From Paludibacter sp. UBA6032 (GTDB taxonomy: Bacteria > Bacteroidota > Bacteroidia > Bacteroidales > Paludibacteraceae), in the NCBI GenBank assembly GCA_002427885.1, contig DIZI01000034.1, forward strand, positions 4,507 to 68,506: a stretch of 64,000 nucleotides of DNA, in the 5' to 3' direction. Positions 44,959 to 54,333 of the stretch are shown here, piece after piece. Position numbers and translations under genes: made by a program. Each line of letters opens with the position of its first letter. Position 1 is the stretch's first letter. The notes beneath the pieces are model-generated. The model made no database searches. It had not been told where the DNA came from and worked only from the letters and a program-made list of their open reading frames with translations.

Positions 44959-46527
44959 TTAATAATTTGGATTTTGTTCCATTAAAGGATCCAAATCAAT
45001 TTCAGCTGCAGGTATCGGGAATAATTCATTTTTCCCGGCAACAAAGGTTGCCATTTCGGCACGGGCTGCAGGTGTTTCACTTGCTGCATAAGCGTCCATT
45101 GTTTGTTTGGCAATTCCCCAGCGACATAAATCAAACCAACGATGGCCTTCCATTCCTAATTCAACTCGCCGTTCGTGACGAATAGCTTTACGCAAATCGG
45201 TCTGATTATCGGTATACGAATTGTAATTGGGGAATGCTGGTAATATAGCCGCATTTCCTTCCCGGGCGCGATTTCTGACTTGTTCCAAAGCCCATTTTGC
45301 AGGAACTAAATTATTTGTTTCACAACATGCTTCGGCATACATTAATAAAACATCAGCATATCGGATAACTTTAATGTTTATCGGACCACGGGTTGGGTGA
45401 GTTAAACCAATATAAGTTCCATCAGGATTCATCATGGCGTATTTTTTATTCAAATATCGGTCTCCCAAATAAATTTCCTGAGCCGGATTTTCAATTTCAT
45501 CATCGGTCGGGTTGATAATGGTTGCATCACGACGGGGATCGGATGTTTCATATTCGTTATAGAGATTTTGGGTTGGTTTATTAAATCCCCAACCTCCGGC
45601 TTTTGATGCTCTTGAACGGGTAAGAATTACGGTGAAAGTTCCACGCGTAAAACCATCACCATCACCATAATCACTTGTTGGGTCTGACATGTATTGAATT
45701 TCAAACACCGATTCTTTACCGTTTTCACCAGCCAACGTGAAATTATCTGCATAATTTGGAACTAAAGAATACTCACCGGAATTGATTATTGAATCACCCC
45801 ACATTTTTGCTTTATCATATTGTTTGGTGTACAGATAGGTTTTCAATAACATAGACTGAGCCGCGCCTTTGGTAGCCCGTCCTAAATCTTCGGGTGCATA
45901 TTTACTTTTTTTCCAAAGCAAAGCATTAGCCGATTGCAAATCGGAAATAATAAAATTGTAAATACTGTCGGCACTGGCGCGCGGCTGTTTCCATTGATTG
46001 GAACTATTTACTACAAAGTCAATTTTTGGTACGCCTCCGAATATTCTGACCAGACGGAAATAATACATTGCACGCAAGAACTTTGCTTCTCCAATTAGGC
46101 GATTTTTCAGACTTGTGTTTAAAACAGAGTCATTACTCATGTTCGGAACTTCATCCAGTACTAAATTACATCGACCGATTCCCTGATATTGTGCACGATA
46201 AAAATCTAGCAAATAAGCATTATTTGTTGCCGTTTTAAAGTTTTCCATATCGTAAACAATTGACATATCGCCAACACTTTGACCTCCTTTTAACGCATCA
46301 TCCGAAACGACATCTCCAATAAACCATTCGGGAAAATAAGTAGCATTGAATTCCCACATAAGTGGCATATATGCTGCATTAACTGATTGAATTGCCGTTG
46401 TTCCACTGGTAAAAAAGTCATTTAATTTTGTAACACCCGGTGAAGGTGCGGTTAACCAATCCTGGCATGAAATCATTGTTAAAGCTACAGTAACAACAAC
46501 TATGACTTTGAAAATATATTTTTTCAT
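44959..46527 (-). CDS. SusD/RagB-family glycan-binding lipoprotein
   Basis: A 522-residue outer-membrane lipoprotein; the signal ends in MISC, with Cys21 lipidated. It has the SusD pattern: a TPR-like helical core beginning with NAYLLDFYRAQYQGIGRCN, LIGEAKFLRAMYYFRLVRIFG, RATKGAAQSMLLKTYLY, KVIRYADVLLMYAEA, the LRKAIRHERRVELGMEGHRWFDLCRWG block, and the closing ELFPIPAAEIDLDP. SusD caps the SusC barrel and captures oligosaccharides for uptake. It is 25 bases downstream of susC. The locus predicts beta-1,3-gluco-oligosaccharides as ligand. Confidence 0.97.
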   Translation of the reverse strand: MKKYIFKVIVVVTVALTMISCQDWLTAPSPGVTKLNDFFTSGTTAIQSVNAAYMPLMWEFNATYFPEWFIGDVVSDDALKGGQSVGDMSIVYDMENFKTATNNAYLLDFYRAQYQGIGRCNLVLDEVPNMSNDSVLNTSLKNRLIGEAKFLRAMYYFRLVRIFGGVPKIDFVVNSSNQWKQPRASADSIYNFIISDLQSANALLWKKSKYAPEDLGRATKGAAQSMLLKTYLYTKQYDKAKMWGDSIINSGEYSLVPNYADNFTLAGENGKESVFEIQYMSDPTSDYGDGDGFTRGTFTVILTRSRASKAGGWGFNKPTQNLYNEYETSDPRRDATIINPTDDEIENPAQEIYLGDRYLNKKYAMMNPDGTYIGLTHPTRGPINIKVIRYADVLLMYAEACCETNNLVPAKWALEQVRNRAREGNAAILPAFPNYNSYTDNQTDLRKAIRHERRVELGMEGHRWFDLCRWGIAKQTMDAYAASETPAARAEMATFVAGKNELFPIPAAEIDLDPLMEQNPNY

Positions 46528-46551
46528 AACTTATTATTTTTAATGTTGTGA

Positions 46552-49500
46552 TTAGAAATTAATATTTGCACCTACCAATACAGTTCTGGCTTGAGGATAA
46601 TTACCAAAATCAACTCCACTACCAATTTCAGGATCATAGCCCGTATATTTTGTAAAAGTCAACAGGTTACTGGCCGAAACATAAATTCTAAAACGGGATA
46701 CAAGAATTTTTTCAGTTATATTTTTTGGGATAGTATAACCTAGTTGAACATTCTTCAATCTTAAATAAGAACCATCTTCGATAAACCTACTTGATGCTCT
46801 GAAGTTATTCGTGCTGCCCCAGGGATTCGGAATGGTCCCGGTTGTATTTGTTGTTGTCCAAACATTGCGCATGGCTGTGCTTAAGGTTGCTTCCTCTCCT
46901 TTTCCTTCGGTGCGATACCGAACTGCATTGTATATTTGATTGCCATAAACTCCCTGAAAGAAAATTTGCACATCAAATCCATAACAATCTAAAGAGCCTG
47001 TCAATGCATACGTCAACCAGGGAAATGGATTGCCTAAATTGGCTTTATCACTATCGTCAATTTTTCCATCTCCATTCAAATCAAGGTATTTTGCATCACC
47101 GCCCTGAGCTCCCGGTTGAATTTGAATGCCGTCAGCATTTTTATAATTTGCCGCATCAGCATCCGAAGCAAAAACTCCGGCATATTTATAGCCCCAAAAT
47201 GTATTAACTGGTAATCCCTGATCTGAGAGTAAAATATTGTCAATGTTACTATAAATTTTCTGACCACCGTTCAAAGCCGTAATTTCATTGCTGATAAATG
47301 ACACATTACCATTTAATCCATAATTTAATTTACCAATTTTGTTCTGGTGATCCAATGTAATCTCAATCCCTTTGTTTCGAATTGTTCCGACATTCGCCAT
47401 TGGGTCATAACGATTACCGGTAAATGCCGGACCCTTTACAGTAAGCAGAGCGTCTTTTGTATCTTTAATAAAAAGATCAACACTACCAGAAAGTAAATTT
47501 TTAAAAAAGCCAAAATCGATACCACCGTTTAATTGTTCAGTGGTTTCCCATTTCCCATTTCTATTTGCATAAGTCAAAACAGTTGCTCCGTTTGCAAGTG
47601 TTTGAGTTGAGCCTAATACATAATCAACAAATGTAGGTCCCGAGTTAAACATATTAGTAACAAAACCATCGTTGGCAATTTTTTCATTTCCAATTTGTCC
47701 CCAACCAAATCGTAATTTCATAAAGTCAAGATTTTGAATATCTTTCATAAACGATTCTTCACTTATTCTCCAGCCTAAAGCAACCGAAGGGAAATAACCC
47801 CAGGGATTTTCAGGGAATTTATTGGAACCATCCATCCGGAAATTAGCCGTAATCATGTATTTATTATTGTATTGATAATTAATACGACTTAATAATGAAA
47901 ACATACGTGTTCGTCGAATGTCGTCACTTGCATACGATTGATCTTCTGTTGTGTTTTTCAACAACCAATTATCAGGTACTGCATTTAAAATGGTAGAACC
48001 AGAACCTCCGATTGAATAATAATTAAATTCCTGAGTGGTTTGTCCAATTAATGCTGTGAAATCGTGCTTCCCAATCTTATTAGTATATGTTAATGTATTT
48101 TCATTTATAATGGTTGAATACTTACTCATACTACTCGAGAAAAAGTTTTTGGTACTCTTATCAAAAGCCGAATATAAATAAGCATATTTAAAGAGTTGAC
48201 TGGTATTATTTGCCAAATCCATACTTATATCCGAGCGGAATAACAATCCCTTTATCGGAGTAATCTCAACATATATATCACCAACCCATCGCTCACCTTT
48301 ATCATTTGGAACGGAATTTTCAACCATACTTAAGGGATTGGTCACATTTTTGAAATTTGAGGAAGCGGATATCTGTCCGCTTAAATCCCGACCTTGTGGA
48401 TAACCTGCAGCTGCAGAAGTAGAATAACTCCATGAACCTTGGGGATAATGGGTAGGATCCCAGGGTGCCATTGCAATGGCAGCAGATAAAACTGAAGCAC
48501 CGGCACTGGCATTGTTATTCATGGCATTTCTACCCGAAGAGTTCATAAAGGAGAGGTTTTCCCCGATTTTCAACCAGGAACGTACATTGTGTGAAGTATT
48601 TACACGTAAAGTAAACCGATTATAGTTCGACCCTATAATAGTACCCTCCTGATTAAACCAGCCGGCACTTATTGCGTATGTAGATGTTTTGCTACCACCA
48701 TCAAACGAAATGTAATGGTTTTGAATGGTTGCATCTTTTTTGAAAACCTGGTCCTGCCAATCGGTATCAACAGTTGTATAATCCATACCCTGAGGGTAAG
48801 TAGCCGAAGCAATTTTTGGGAAATAGGGAGACTTTTTCCCCGTTAAATACGACTCAATCCATTTATTCAATCCATTTGCAACTAAATAATCGTTTGAACC
48901 ATTTAAGGTGGAGAAAGTTTGGGCAAATTCATCCCGTCCCATTAAACTGAGTTTATTCCAACGGTTTTGTACTCCAAAATAAGTGTCAACAGAAATATTT
49001 CCTTTTGGATTATCAGTACCACGCTTGGTGGTAACCAAAATTACTCCGTTTGCACCACGCGAACCGAAAATAGCAGTGGCTGAAGCATCTTTTAAAATTT
49101 CGGTTGAAGCTATATCGCTCGGACTTAAAAAACTGATATCATCCAAAATTACACCATCTACCACATAAATAGGATTAGCATCACTAGTTACAGTTCCAAT
49201 ACCTCGAATGCGTACCTGAGCCGCTGCTCCGGGTTGACCGCTATTGGCATTGACTGTTACACCTGCTGCACGTCCCTGTAAAGCCTGATCAATTCCTGAA
49301 ACGGGAACCTGTTTCATTTTTTCGGAACTAATGGATGTAACTGCTCCTGTCAAATCGCTTTTTTTCATGGTACCATATCCAATGGCCACAACCTCATCCA
49401 ACATTTTAGTATCTGCTTGTAATACTACTTTCAATACTAAATCAGATTTTACCTCTTTGATTTGTTCGGTATAACCGATATAAGAAAATCCCAGCGATTT

Positions 49501-49701
49501 TCCTTTAGGTACATTAATAGAGAATTTCCCATCTACGTCGGTAATAGTTCCCATTCCAGCTACATCTTTTACAAGAACATTTACACCGGGAAGCGGAAGC
49601 CCATCTTCGGCTGCTGTAACTATTCCTGATACCTGCCAGGTTTGAGAAAACAGAACAAGAGTGAAAAACAGGCTCAAACAAAGTAAAAATGCTTTCTTCA
49701 T
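46552..49701 (-). CDS. SusC/RagA-family TonB-dependent oligosaccharide transporter
   Basis: A 1049-residue outer-membrane receptor. ATG 49701 starts a normal signal peptide (MKKAFLLCLSLFFTLVLFSQ); the longer frame from 49761 overlaps the promoter leader and is rejected. After a carboxypeptidase-regulatory-like domain (VSGIVTAAEDGLPLPGVNV) comes the plug with VDEVVAIGYG-like DEVVAIGYGTMKKSDLTGAV and ILKDASATAIFGSRGANGV, then a 22-strand-type barrel ending in the aromatic-rich VGANINF. With SusD it imports oligosaccharides using TonB energy. It is the first gene of the long minus-strand run and has a canonical -7 element at 49785-49792. Confidence 0.97.
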   Translation of the reverse strand: MKKAFLLCLSLFFTLVLFSQTWQVSGIVTAAEDGLPLPGVNVLVKDVAGMGTITDVDGKFSINVPKGKSLGFSYIGYTEQIKEVKSDLVLKVVLQADTKMLDEVVAIGYGTMKKSDLTGAVTSISSEKMKQVPVSGIDQALQGRAAGVTVNANSGQPGAAAQVRIRGIGTVTSDANPIYVVDGVILDDISFLSPSDIASTEILKDASATAIFGSRGANGVILVTTKRGTDNPKGNISVDTYFGVQNRWNKLSLMGRDEFAQTFSTLNGSNDYLVANGLNKWIESYLTGKKSPYFPKIASATYPQGMDYTTVDTDWQDQVFKKDATIQNHYISFDGGSKTSTYAISAGWFNQEGTIIGSNYNRFTLRVNTSHNVRSWLKIGENLSFMNSSGRNAMNNNASAGASVLSAAIAMAPWDPTHYPQGSWSYSTSAAAGYPQGRDLSGQISASSNFKNVTNPLSMVENSVPNDKGERWVGDIYVEITPIKGLLFRSDISMDLANNTSQLFKYAYLYSAFDKSTKNFFSSSMSKYSTIINENTLTYTNKIGKHDFTALIGQTTQEFNYYSIGGSGSTILNAVPDNWLLKNTTEDQSYASDDIRRTRMFSLLSRINYQYNNKYMITANFRMDGSNKFPENPWGYFPSVALGWRISEESFMKDIQNLDFMKLRFGWGQIGNEKIANDGFVTNMFNSGPTFVDYVLGSTQTLANGATVLTYANRNGKWETTEQLNGGIDFGFFKNLLSGSVDLFIKDTKDALLTVKGPAFTGNRYDPMANVGTIRNKGIEITLDHQNKIGKLNYGLNGNVSFISNEITALNGGQKIYSNIDNILLSDQGLPVNTFWGYKYAGVFASDADAANYKNADGIQIQPGAQGGDAKYLDLNGDGKIDDSDKANLGNPFPWLTYALTGSLDCYGFDVQIFFQGVYGNQIYNAVRYRTEGKGEEATLSTAMRNVWTTTNTTGTIPNPWGSTNNFRASSRFIEDGSYLRLKNVQLGYTIPKNITEKILVSRFRIYVSASNLLTFTKYTGYDPEIGSGVDFGNYPQARTVLVGANINF

Positions 49702-49784
49702 ATTTTTAGACTTAATTAATAATATGTTTTTGATTTTTCGGTTATGTTCAATTCCGATCATAAAATTATCAAAATTGAACTATG

Positions 49785-49792
49785 CAAATATA
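49785..49792 (-). promoter_or_regulatory. -7 promoter element for the susC operon
   Basis: On the minus strand this reads TATATTTG followed by C, an exact TAnnTTTG(C) match, giving a leader of about 75 bases before ATG 49701. The -33 region is T-rich (TTTTTA) without an exact TTTG, which is usual where an activator is needed. Confidence 0.65.
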
Positions 49793-49900
49793 GATGCATA
49801 TAATCTGATATAAAAATTTTTCACCTCACATTATTTCATATTTTCAACATTTTAGATACACAATAATACTACATATAAAATTATTTATCTCTGATTTTCT

Positions 49901-49931
49901 GATATTTAAAAAATATCATGTTGTATAACAT
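49901..49931. promoter_or_regulatory. Adjacent palindromes, candidate operator for the glucan-locus regulator
   Basis: GATATTT (49901-49907) and AAATATC (49911-49917) form one palindrome; ATGTT (49918-49922) and AACAT (49927-49931) form a second directly after it. They lie between the divergent susC and regulator genes, about 110 bases upstream of the susC -7 element and 65 upstream of the regulator. They fit a dimeric LuxR-type site, but AT-rich palindromes also arise by chance. Confidence 0.4.
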
Positions 49932-49994
49932 ATTTCACAAGTGATTTCAACTAATATAAATATGCTAATATTGAAGTAAAATATAAAATACTTT

Positions 49995-52907
49995 ATGAGA
50001 GTTAAACAATTCCTTGCAATGAAAACCATCATTAATATTCTGTTTTTATTCTGTATCCAATTTTCTTTATTTGCAAATCAACCGTTGGTGCGTAATTTTA
50101 CACTTGACAATTACAAATCGGGGACTCAGAACTGGGAAATCTCACAAGACGAGTCAAACTGTATGTATTTTGCTAACAACTCGGGATTATTAAAATTTGA
50201 TGGTAAAAACTGGTCGAATGTACCTATTAAAAATGGTACCAACGTGCGCTCAATTCTTTGTACCGATGATGGAAGAATATATGCCGCAACATTTAATGAA
50301 TTTGGATACTTTCAGGAAAGGCAAAACGGACAACTGGAATATTATTCTTTAGTGAACAAGTTAGGTAAAGACTCAATTATTTCTAATGAGTTATATAATA
50401 TTCAAGAAGGGAATAAAAAGATTTATTTCCAGGCAGAAAAATCGATATATGAATACAATGGTGATACGATAACAAAATATCCCTTTGATAATAAAATAGA
50501 TGCTTCAGCATTTGTTCAAAATGTCCTGTTTGTGGTGAGTTCTCAAAAGGGCGCTTTTATGCTCAATGGTAATATATTTGTACACATCCCTGGTTCTGAA
50601 GTTCTTATAAATAAAAAAGTTTGCTCAATTTTACCATTTCAGAAGAATAAAATTTTGTTTGTAACCAGTTTCAATGGAGTTTTTCTATACGATGGAATAT
50701 CATTTGAACCTTATAATACAGGAATTAATGATTTCTTAATGACCAATCAGGTTTTTTGTGCTACGACAAACGGCAAGCAACTGGTTTTTGGAACCGTTCA
50801 GCGCGGAATTGCCGTACTGAATATTGCTGATGGAAGCATTATTTATTCTAATACGTTTACCGGATTACAAAACAACACAATACTAAGCGTTGCTTTCGAT
50901 AAACTGCAAAACTTATGGTTGGGACTTGACAAAGGAATAGATTATGTAATGCTTAACAGCCCGGTAATGAATATTTTTGGAACCAATAATTTGTACGGTG
51001 CCGGATATACTTCCTTCTTAAAAAACAATATCATGTATTTTGGGACAAATCAGGGACTCTATACGGCAAGTTATCCTTTCCCGAACAGTCCAATGCCGAT
51101 TCAATTAAAATTGATAAAAGGGATGGAAGGCCAGACCTGGTGCTTAACCGAAATTGATAATACACTTTTTTGCGGGAACGACAGAGGAGCCTATATTATT
51201 TATCCCGATCACACAGAACATATCAACAATTTACAGGGAACATGGTCGTTTAGAGCACTACAAAGTCATCCCGGTTTAATTTTAGGTTGCTCTTATCAGG
51301 GTTTATTTATTTTGAAAAAGAATGGAACATCGTGGAATTTTTCCCACTTCATCAAGGGAAACTTTGCCGAAACCAGTCCAATGTTTGAAGAAGAAACTGA
51401 TGGAACCATTTGGTTTAGTCATTGGCAAAAGGGCATGTTCAGACTAAAATTCAATGCATCCATGGATAGTATTACACAAGTCAAATTGTACGACACTTCA
51501 AAAGGTTTCCCCAGCAACCAAAATAACACTGTATTTCGTATTGATAACGAAAATATCTTCTCTTCGGAAAGCGGGTTCTATAAATACAATCAAAAAACAG
51601 ATAAAATGGATCCTTACAATAAATGGAATAAATTGTTTGGAAGCACACCACGTTATATTCGATTGCACGAAAGCAAAAATGGCGATGTCTGGTGTGTGTC
51701 AGGAAAGTTTGTAGGCCTGGCTAAAAAGAATCCGGAAAATGGCTATCAAATGGATTCGTTAACTTACCATATTCTTCAGTCCAAATTAATCACAGGGTTC
51801 GAACATTTCAATTTTATTAATAATAATGATTTAATTTTGAGTACCGAGGATGGATTCAGTTGGATTAATACCAAAAAGAAAATTGAAACAAAGAGTATTT
51901 TTAAAGTATTTCTGAATAATATAGTTATTACCAATGGAAAAGGACTGGATCTTGGAAAAACACTGAATCCCGGAGCAGCAAATGACCTGAATGTGTTCAA
52001 TCACAATCAGAATTCCTTACGATTTAATTTCGTTGCACCCGAGTACAGAAATGGAGGATCGGTTCAATATAGTTACATGTTGGAGAATTATGATGAAACA
52101 TGGTCGGAATATAGTTATGACAATGTGAAAGAATACACACAACTGCCCAAAGGGAACTATAAATTTAAAGTGCGGGCCCGGAATATTCTCGATAAAAAGG
52201 AAGCCATTTGTATATACTCATTTACAATTTTGCCTGCCTGGTACGAAACTAAAATGGCATTTGCAATATACGCACTTCTTATACTTGTGTTGATAACCTT
52301 TTTGATTTTATGGATAAATCATAGTTCTAAAAAAGGTGCACGCGAGATGGAGAAACAAAAAGAAATTGAATTCAGTGAACAAAAAAGGCACTTTGAAACC
52401 GAAACAACTGAGAAAAAGAAAGAAATAAAGGAATTGAAAAACCAACAGTTACAATATGAACTCAGACATAAATCACAGGAATTGGCTAGTTCGACCATGA
52501 ACCTGATTCGCAAAAATGAAATTTTACTTGAAATAATGGATAATCTATCCAAAGTAACCGATGATATAAATTCAAATCAGGATACTAAAACGGTTCTTTC
52601 CCGAATCAATAAGATGGAGAGAAACATAAAACAAAATATTGAAAATGATGCAAACTGGAAACGTTTTGAAGAAAACTTTGATCTGGTATACGAGAACTAT
52701 CTGAAGCGGTTAAGTGAAATGTACCCGGACTTAAACACCAGTGATAAAAAACTTTGTGCCTATCTGAAGATGGATCTTTCCACAAAAGATATAGCTCAGC
52801 TAATGAATATTTCTATTCGAAGTATCGAAATGAACCGTTACAGGCTACGAAAGAAAATGGGCCTCGACAGGGATATAAATTTAGGAGAGTATTTGCAAAA
52901 ATTATAA
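49995..52907 (+). CDS. Membrane-tethered beta-propeller / Y_Y_Y sensor with C-terminal LuxR-type HTH
   Basis: A 970-residue one-component regulator (962 if translation starts at ATG 50019, which begins an equally good signal MKTIINILFLFCIQFSLFA). The periplasmic part (about 28-665) consists of propeller-like repeats with W-x-x-G/D motifs (LWLGLDKGIDYV, IWFSHWQKGMFRLKF). A Y_Y_Y domain follows (about 672-750; LRFNFVAPEY, YSYMLENYDETWSEY, LPKGNYKFKVRARN). A single membrane span (about 755-775) and a long Lys/Glu coiled coil lead to a LuxR-type HTH (about 905-970; LNTSDKKLCAYLKMDLSTKD, IAQLMNISIRSIEMNRYRLRKKMGL). There is no kinase or receiver domain, so it is not a hybrid two-component system. 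Divergent placement next to susC implies that it senses beta-glucan fragments and activates the locus. Confidence 0.88.
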   Translation: MRVKQFLAMKTIINILFLFCIQFSLFANQPLVRNFTLDNYKSGTQNWEISQDESNCMYFANNSGLLKFDGKNWSNVPIKNGTNVRSILCTDDGRIYAATFNEFGYFQERQNGQLEYYSLVNKLGKDSIISNELYNIQEGNKKIYFQAEKSIYEYNGDTITKYPFDNKIDASAFVQNVLFVVSSQKGAFMLNGNIFVHIPGSEVLINKKVCSILPFQKNKILFVTSFNGVFLYDGISFEPYNTGINDFLMTNQVFCATTNGKQLVFGTVQRGIAVLNIADGSIIYSNTFTGLQNNTILSVAFDKLQNLWLGLDKGIDYVMLNSPVMNIFGTNNLYGAGYTSFLKNNIMYFGTNQGLYTASYPFPNSPMPIQLKLIKGMEGQTWCLTEIDNTLFCGNDRGAYIIYPDHTEHINNLQGTWSFRALQSHPGLILGCSYQGLFILKKNGTSWNFSHFIKGNFAETSPMFEEETDGTIWFSHWQKGMFRLKFNASMDSITQVKLYDTSKGFPSNQNNTVFRIDNENIFSSESGFYKYNQKTDKMDPYNKWNKLFGSTPRYIRLHESKNGDVWCVSGKFVGLAKKNPENGYQMDSLTYHILQSKLITGFEHFNFINNNDLILSTEDGFSWINTKKKIETKSIFKVFLNNIVITNGKGLDLGKTLNPGAANDLNVFNHNQNSLRFNFVAPEYRNGGSVQYSYMLENYDETWSEYSYDNVKEYTQLPKGNYKFKVRARNILDKKEAICIYSFTILPAWYETKMAFAIYALLILVLITFLILWINHSSKKGAREMEKQKEIEFSEQKRHFETETTEKKKEIKELKNQQLQYELRHKSQELASSTMNLIRKNEILLEIMDNLSKVTDDINSNQDTKTVLSRINKMERNIKQNIENDANWKRFEENFDLVYENYLKRLSEMYPDLNTSDKKLCAYLKMDLSTKDIAQLMNISIRSIEMNRYRLRKKMGLDRDINLGEYLQKL

Positions 52908-53016
52908 ATAAATTATTTTTGTCTGCAATAAAAATAAACCGGTCGAAATTGTACTCACCATCACTATTGAAGTTATTTTTCTTTAATTATGCTCTAAAAC
53001 ATGAAATGAATTCGGG

Positions 53017-53032
53017 AAAGCAGGGCTTTTTT
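53017..53032 (+). terminator. Small terminator after the regulator
   Basis: AAAGC, a three-base loop and GCTTT, followed by a T-run to 53032. The five-base stem is short. It lies 110 bases past the regulator stop and just before galK. Confidence 0.45.
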
Positions 53033-53075
53033 GAGTTAATTTGCAAATTGGAAAAATAACTTTAATAATTATTAT

Positions 53076-54233
53076 ATGACCGTACAAGAATTAAAAACAG
53101 CTTTCGTTGCTGCTTATGGCCAGAAGGCTGAGGCAGTGTATTTTGCTCCGGGACGAGTAAATCTGATTGGTGAACATACCGATTACAATGGTGGTTCCGT
53201 ATTTCCATGTGCTTTGAGTTTTGGAACTTATTTGTTACTTCGCAAAAACGGAGGAAAAACAGTAAAATTCCGTTCATTAAACCAACCAGAAGTAATTGAA
53301 CTTGGTCTTGAACAGCTTACCACACCGCTTGATAAGGTTTGGGTTAACTATCCGTTAGGTGTTTTTGCTCAATTTGTAAAACGTGGCGTTGAAATTAAAG
53401 AAGGATTTGATATCCTTATTTGGGGTGATGTTCCTAACGGAGCCGGACTATCTTCGTCTGCATCACTGGAAGTTGTTACAGCCTTTGCGCTTAACGACCA
53501 ACTGGGAACCGGTTTTAACCGTACAGTATTGGCTCAGATCGGTCAAAAAGCCGAACACGAATTTGCTTTTGTCATGTGCGGAATTATGGATCAGTTTGCT
53601 GCAGCAAACGGAGCTAAAGACAGCGCCATCCACTTGAATTGCGATACGTTGGAATTCGAATTAGTTCCGGTAAAACTGAAAGGTGTAAAGATTCTTATCT
53701 CAAATACTCACAGTCCACACAAACTGGATTCAGGTGCTTACAACCAACGTGTAGCCGAATGCAAAAAGGCCGTTGAACAATTGAACACTGTTCGCCCGTT
53801 GAAATACCTGGCTGAACTGACTGAAGCTGAATTCAAATCCATTGAATCGGCCATTACAGACCCGATTGCTCATAAACGTGCCCGCCACGTTGTTGGTGAA
53901 GTTCAACGCACCAGCGATGCTGTGAAAGCTTTGAAAGCAAACGATCTGGTATTGTTTGGAAAATTGATGAATGCTTCACACGTATCCTTGCGTGATGATT
54001 ATGAAGTAACCGGACCAGAGTTGGATTGCATGGCCGAAGAAGCCTGGAAAATTGATGGCGTTATCGGTTCACGTATGACCGGTGGTGGTTTCGGCGGTTG
54101 CACAGTTTCATTGGTAAAAGAAGAAGCTATTGACACATTTATTGCAAAAGTTGGCGCAGCATACGAAGCTAAAATCGGCATAAAACCCGAGTTTTACATT
54201 GCTGAAATCGGCGACGGAGCTTGTAAAATTTAA
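53076..54233 (+). CDS. galK: Galactokinase
   Basis: A 385-residue cytoplasmic GHMP kinase that phosphorylates galactose at C1 in the Leloir pathway. The family signature PGRVNLIGEHTDYNGG lies at residues 24-39. The GHMP ATP-binding loop GAGLSSSASLEVV is around 122-134, GIMDQFAAANG with the catalytic Asp around 170, and the C-terminal RMTGGGFGGCTVSLV around 331. It is followed on the same strand by galM. Codon use here looks slightly richer in G and C than the neighbouring glucan locus. It is not evidently part of the glucan system. Confidence 0.97.
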   Translation: MTVQELKTAFVAAYGQKAEAVYFAPGRVNLIGEHTDYNGGSVFPCALSFGTYLLLRKNGGKTVKFRSLNQPEVIELGLEQLTTPLDKVWVNYPLGVFAQFVKRGVEIKEGFDILIWGDVPNGAGLSSSASLEVVTAFALNDQLGTGFNRTVLAQIGQKAEHEFAFVMCGIMDQFAAANGAKDSAIHLNCDTLEFELVPVKLKGVKILISNTHSPHKLDSGAYNQRVAECKKAVEQLNTVRPLKYLAELTEAEFKSIESAITDPIAHKRARHVVGEVQRTSDAVKALKANDLVLFGKLMNASHVSLRDDYEVTGPELDCMAEEAWKIDGVIGSRMTGGGFGGCTVSLVKEEAIDTFIAKVGAAYEAKIGIKPEFYIAEIGDGACKI

Positions 54234-54245
54234 TTAATAATTAAT

Positions 54246-54317
54246 AATGCATAATTCATAATTTTGTCGGATTCGACACACAATTTTCTTTTAATTGTGC
54301 ATTATGAATTGTGCATT
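54246..54317. repeat. Stem-loop element between galK and galM
   Basis: A 17-base arm at 54246-54262 (AATGCATAATTCATAAT) pairs with 54301-54317 (ATTATGAATTGTGCATT) with one mismatch, and the loop contains a second stem, GTCG/CGAC. Partial extra copies of the GTGCATTATG unit follow up to 54326. This has the look of a small dispersed intergenic element and may also shape the galK-galM transcript. Confidence 0.6.
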
Positions 54318-54333
54318 ATGCATTAATAAAAAC

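Noticed and set aside
49995..52907. Hybrid two-component system regulator
   Set aside because: The propeller and Y_Y_Y parts fit, but histidine kinase and receiver domains are absent and the HTH is LuxR-type.
52754..53059. 101-residue open frame overlapping the end of the regulator gene
   Set aside because: It lies in another frame of the HTH-coding region and the AT-rich gap; no signal, motif or start context supports it.
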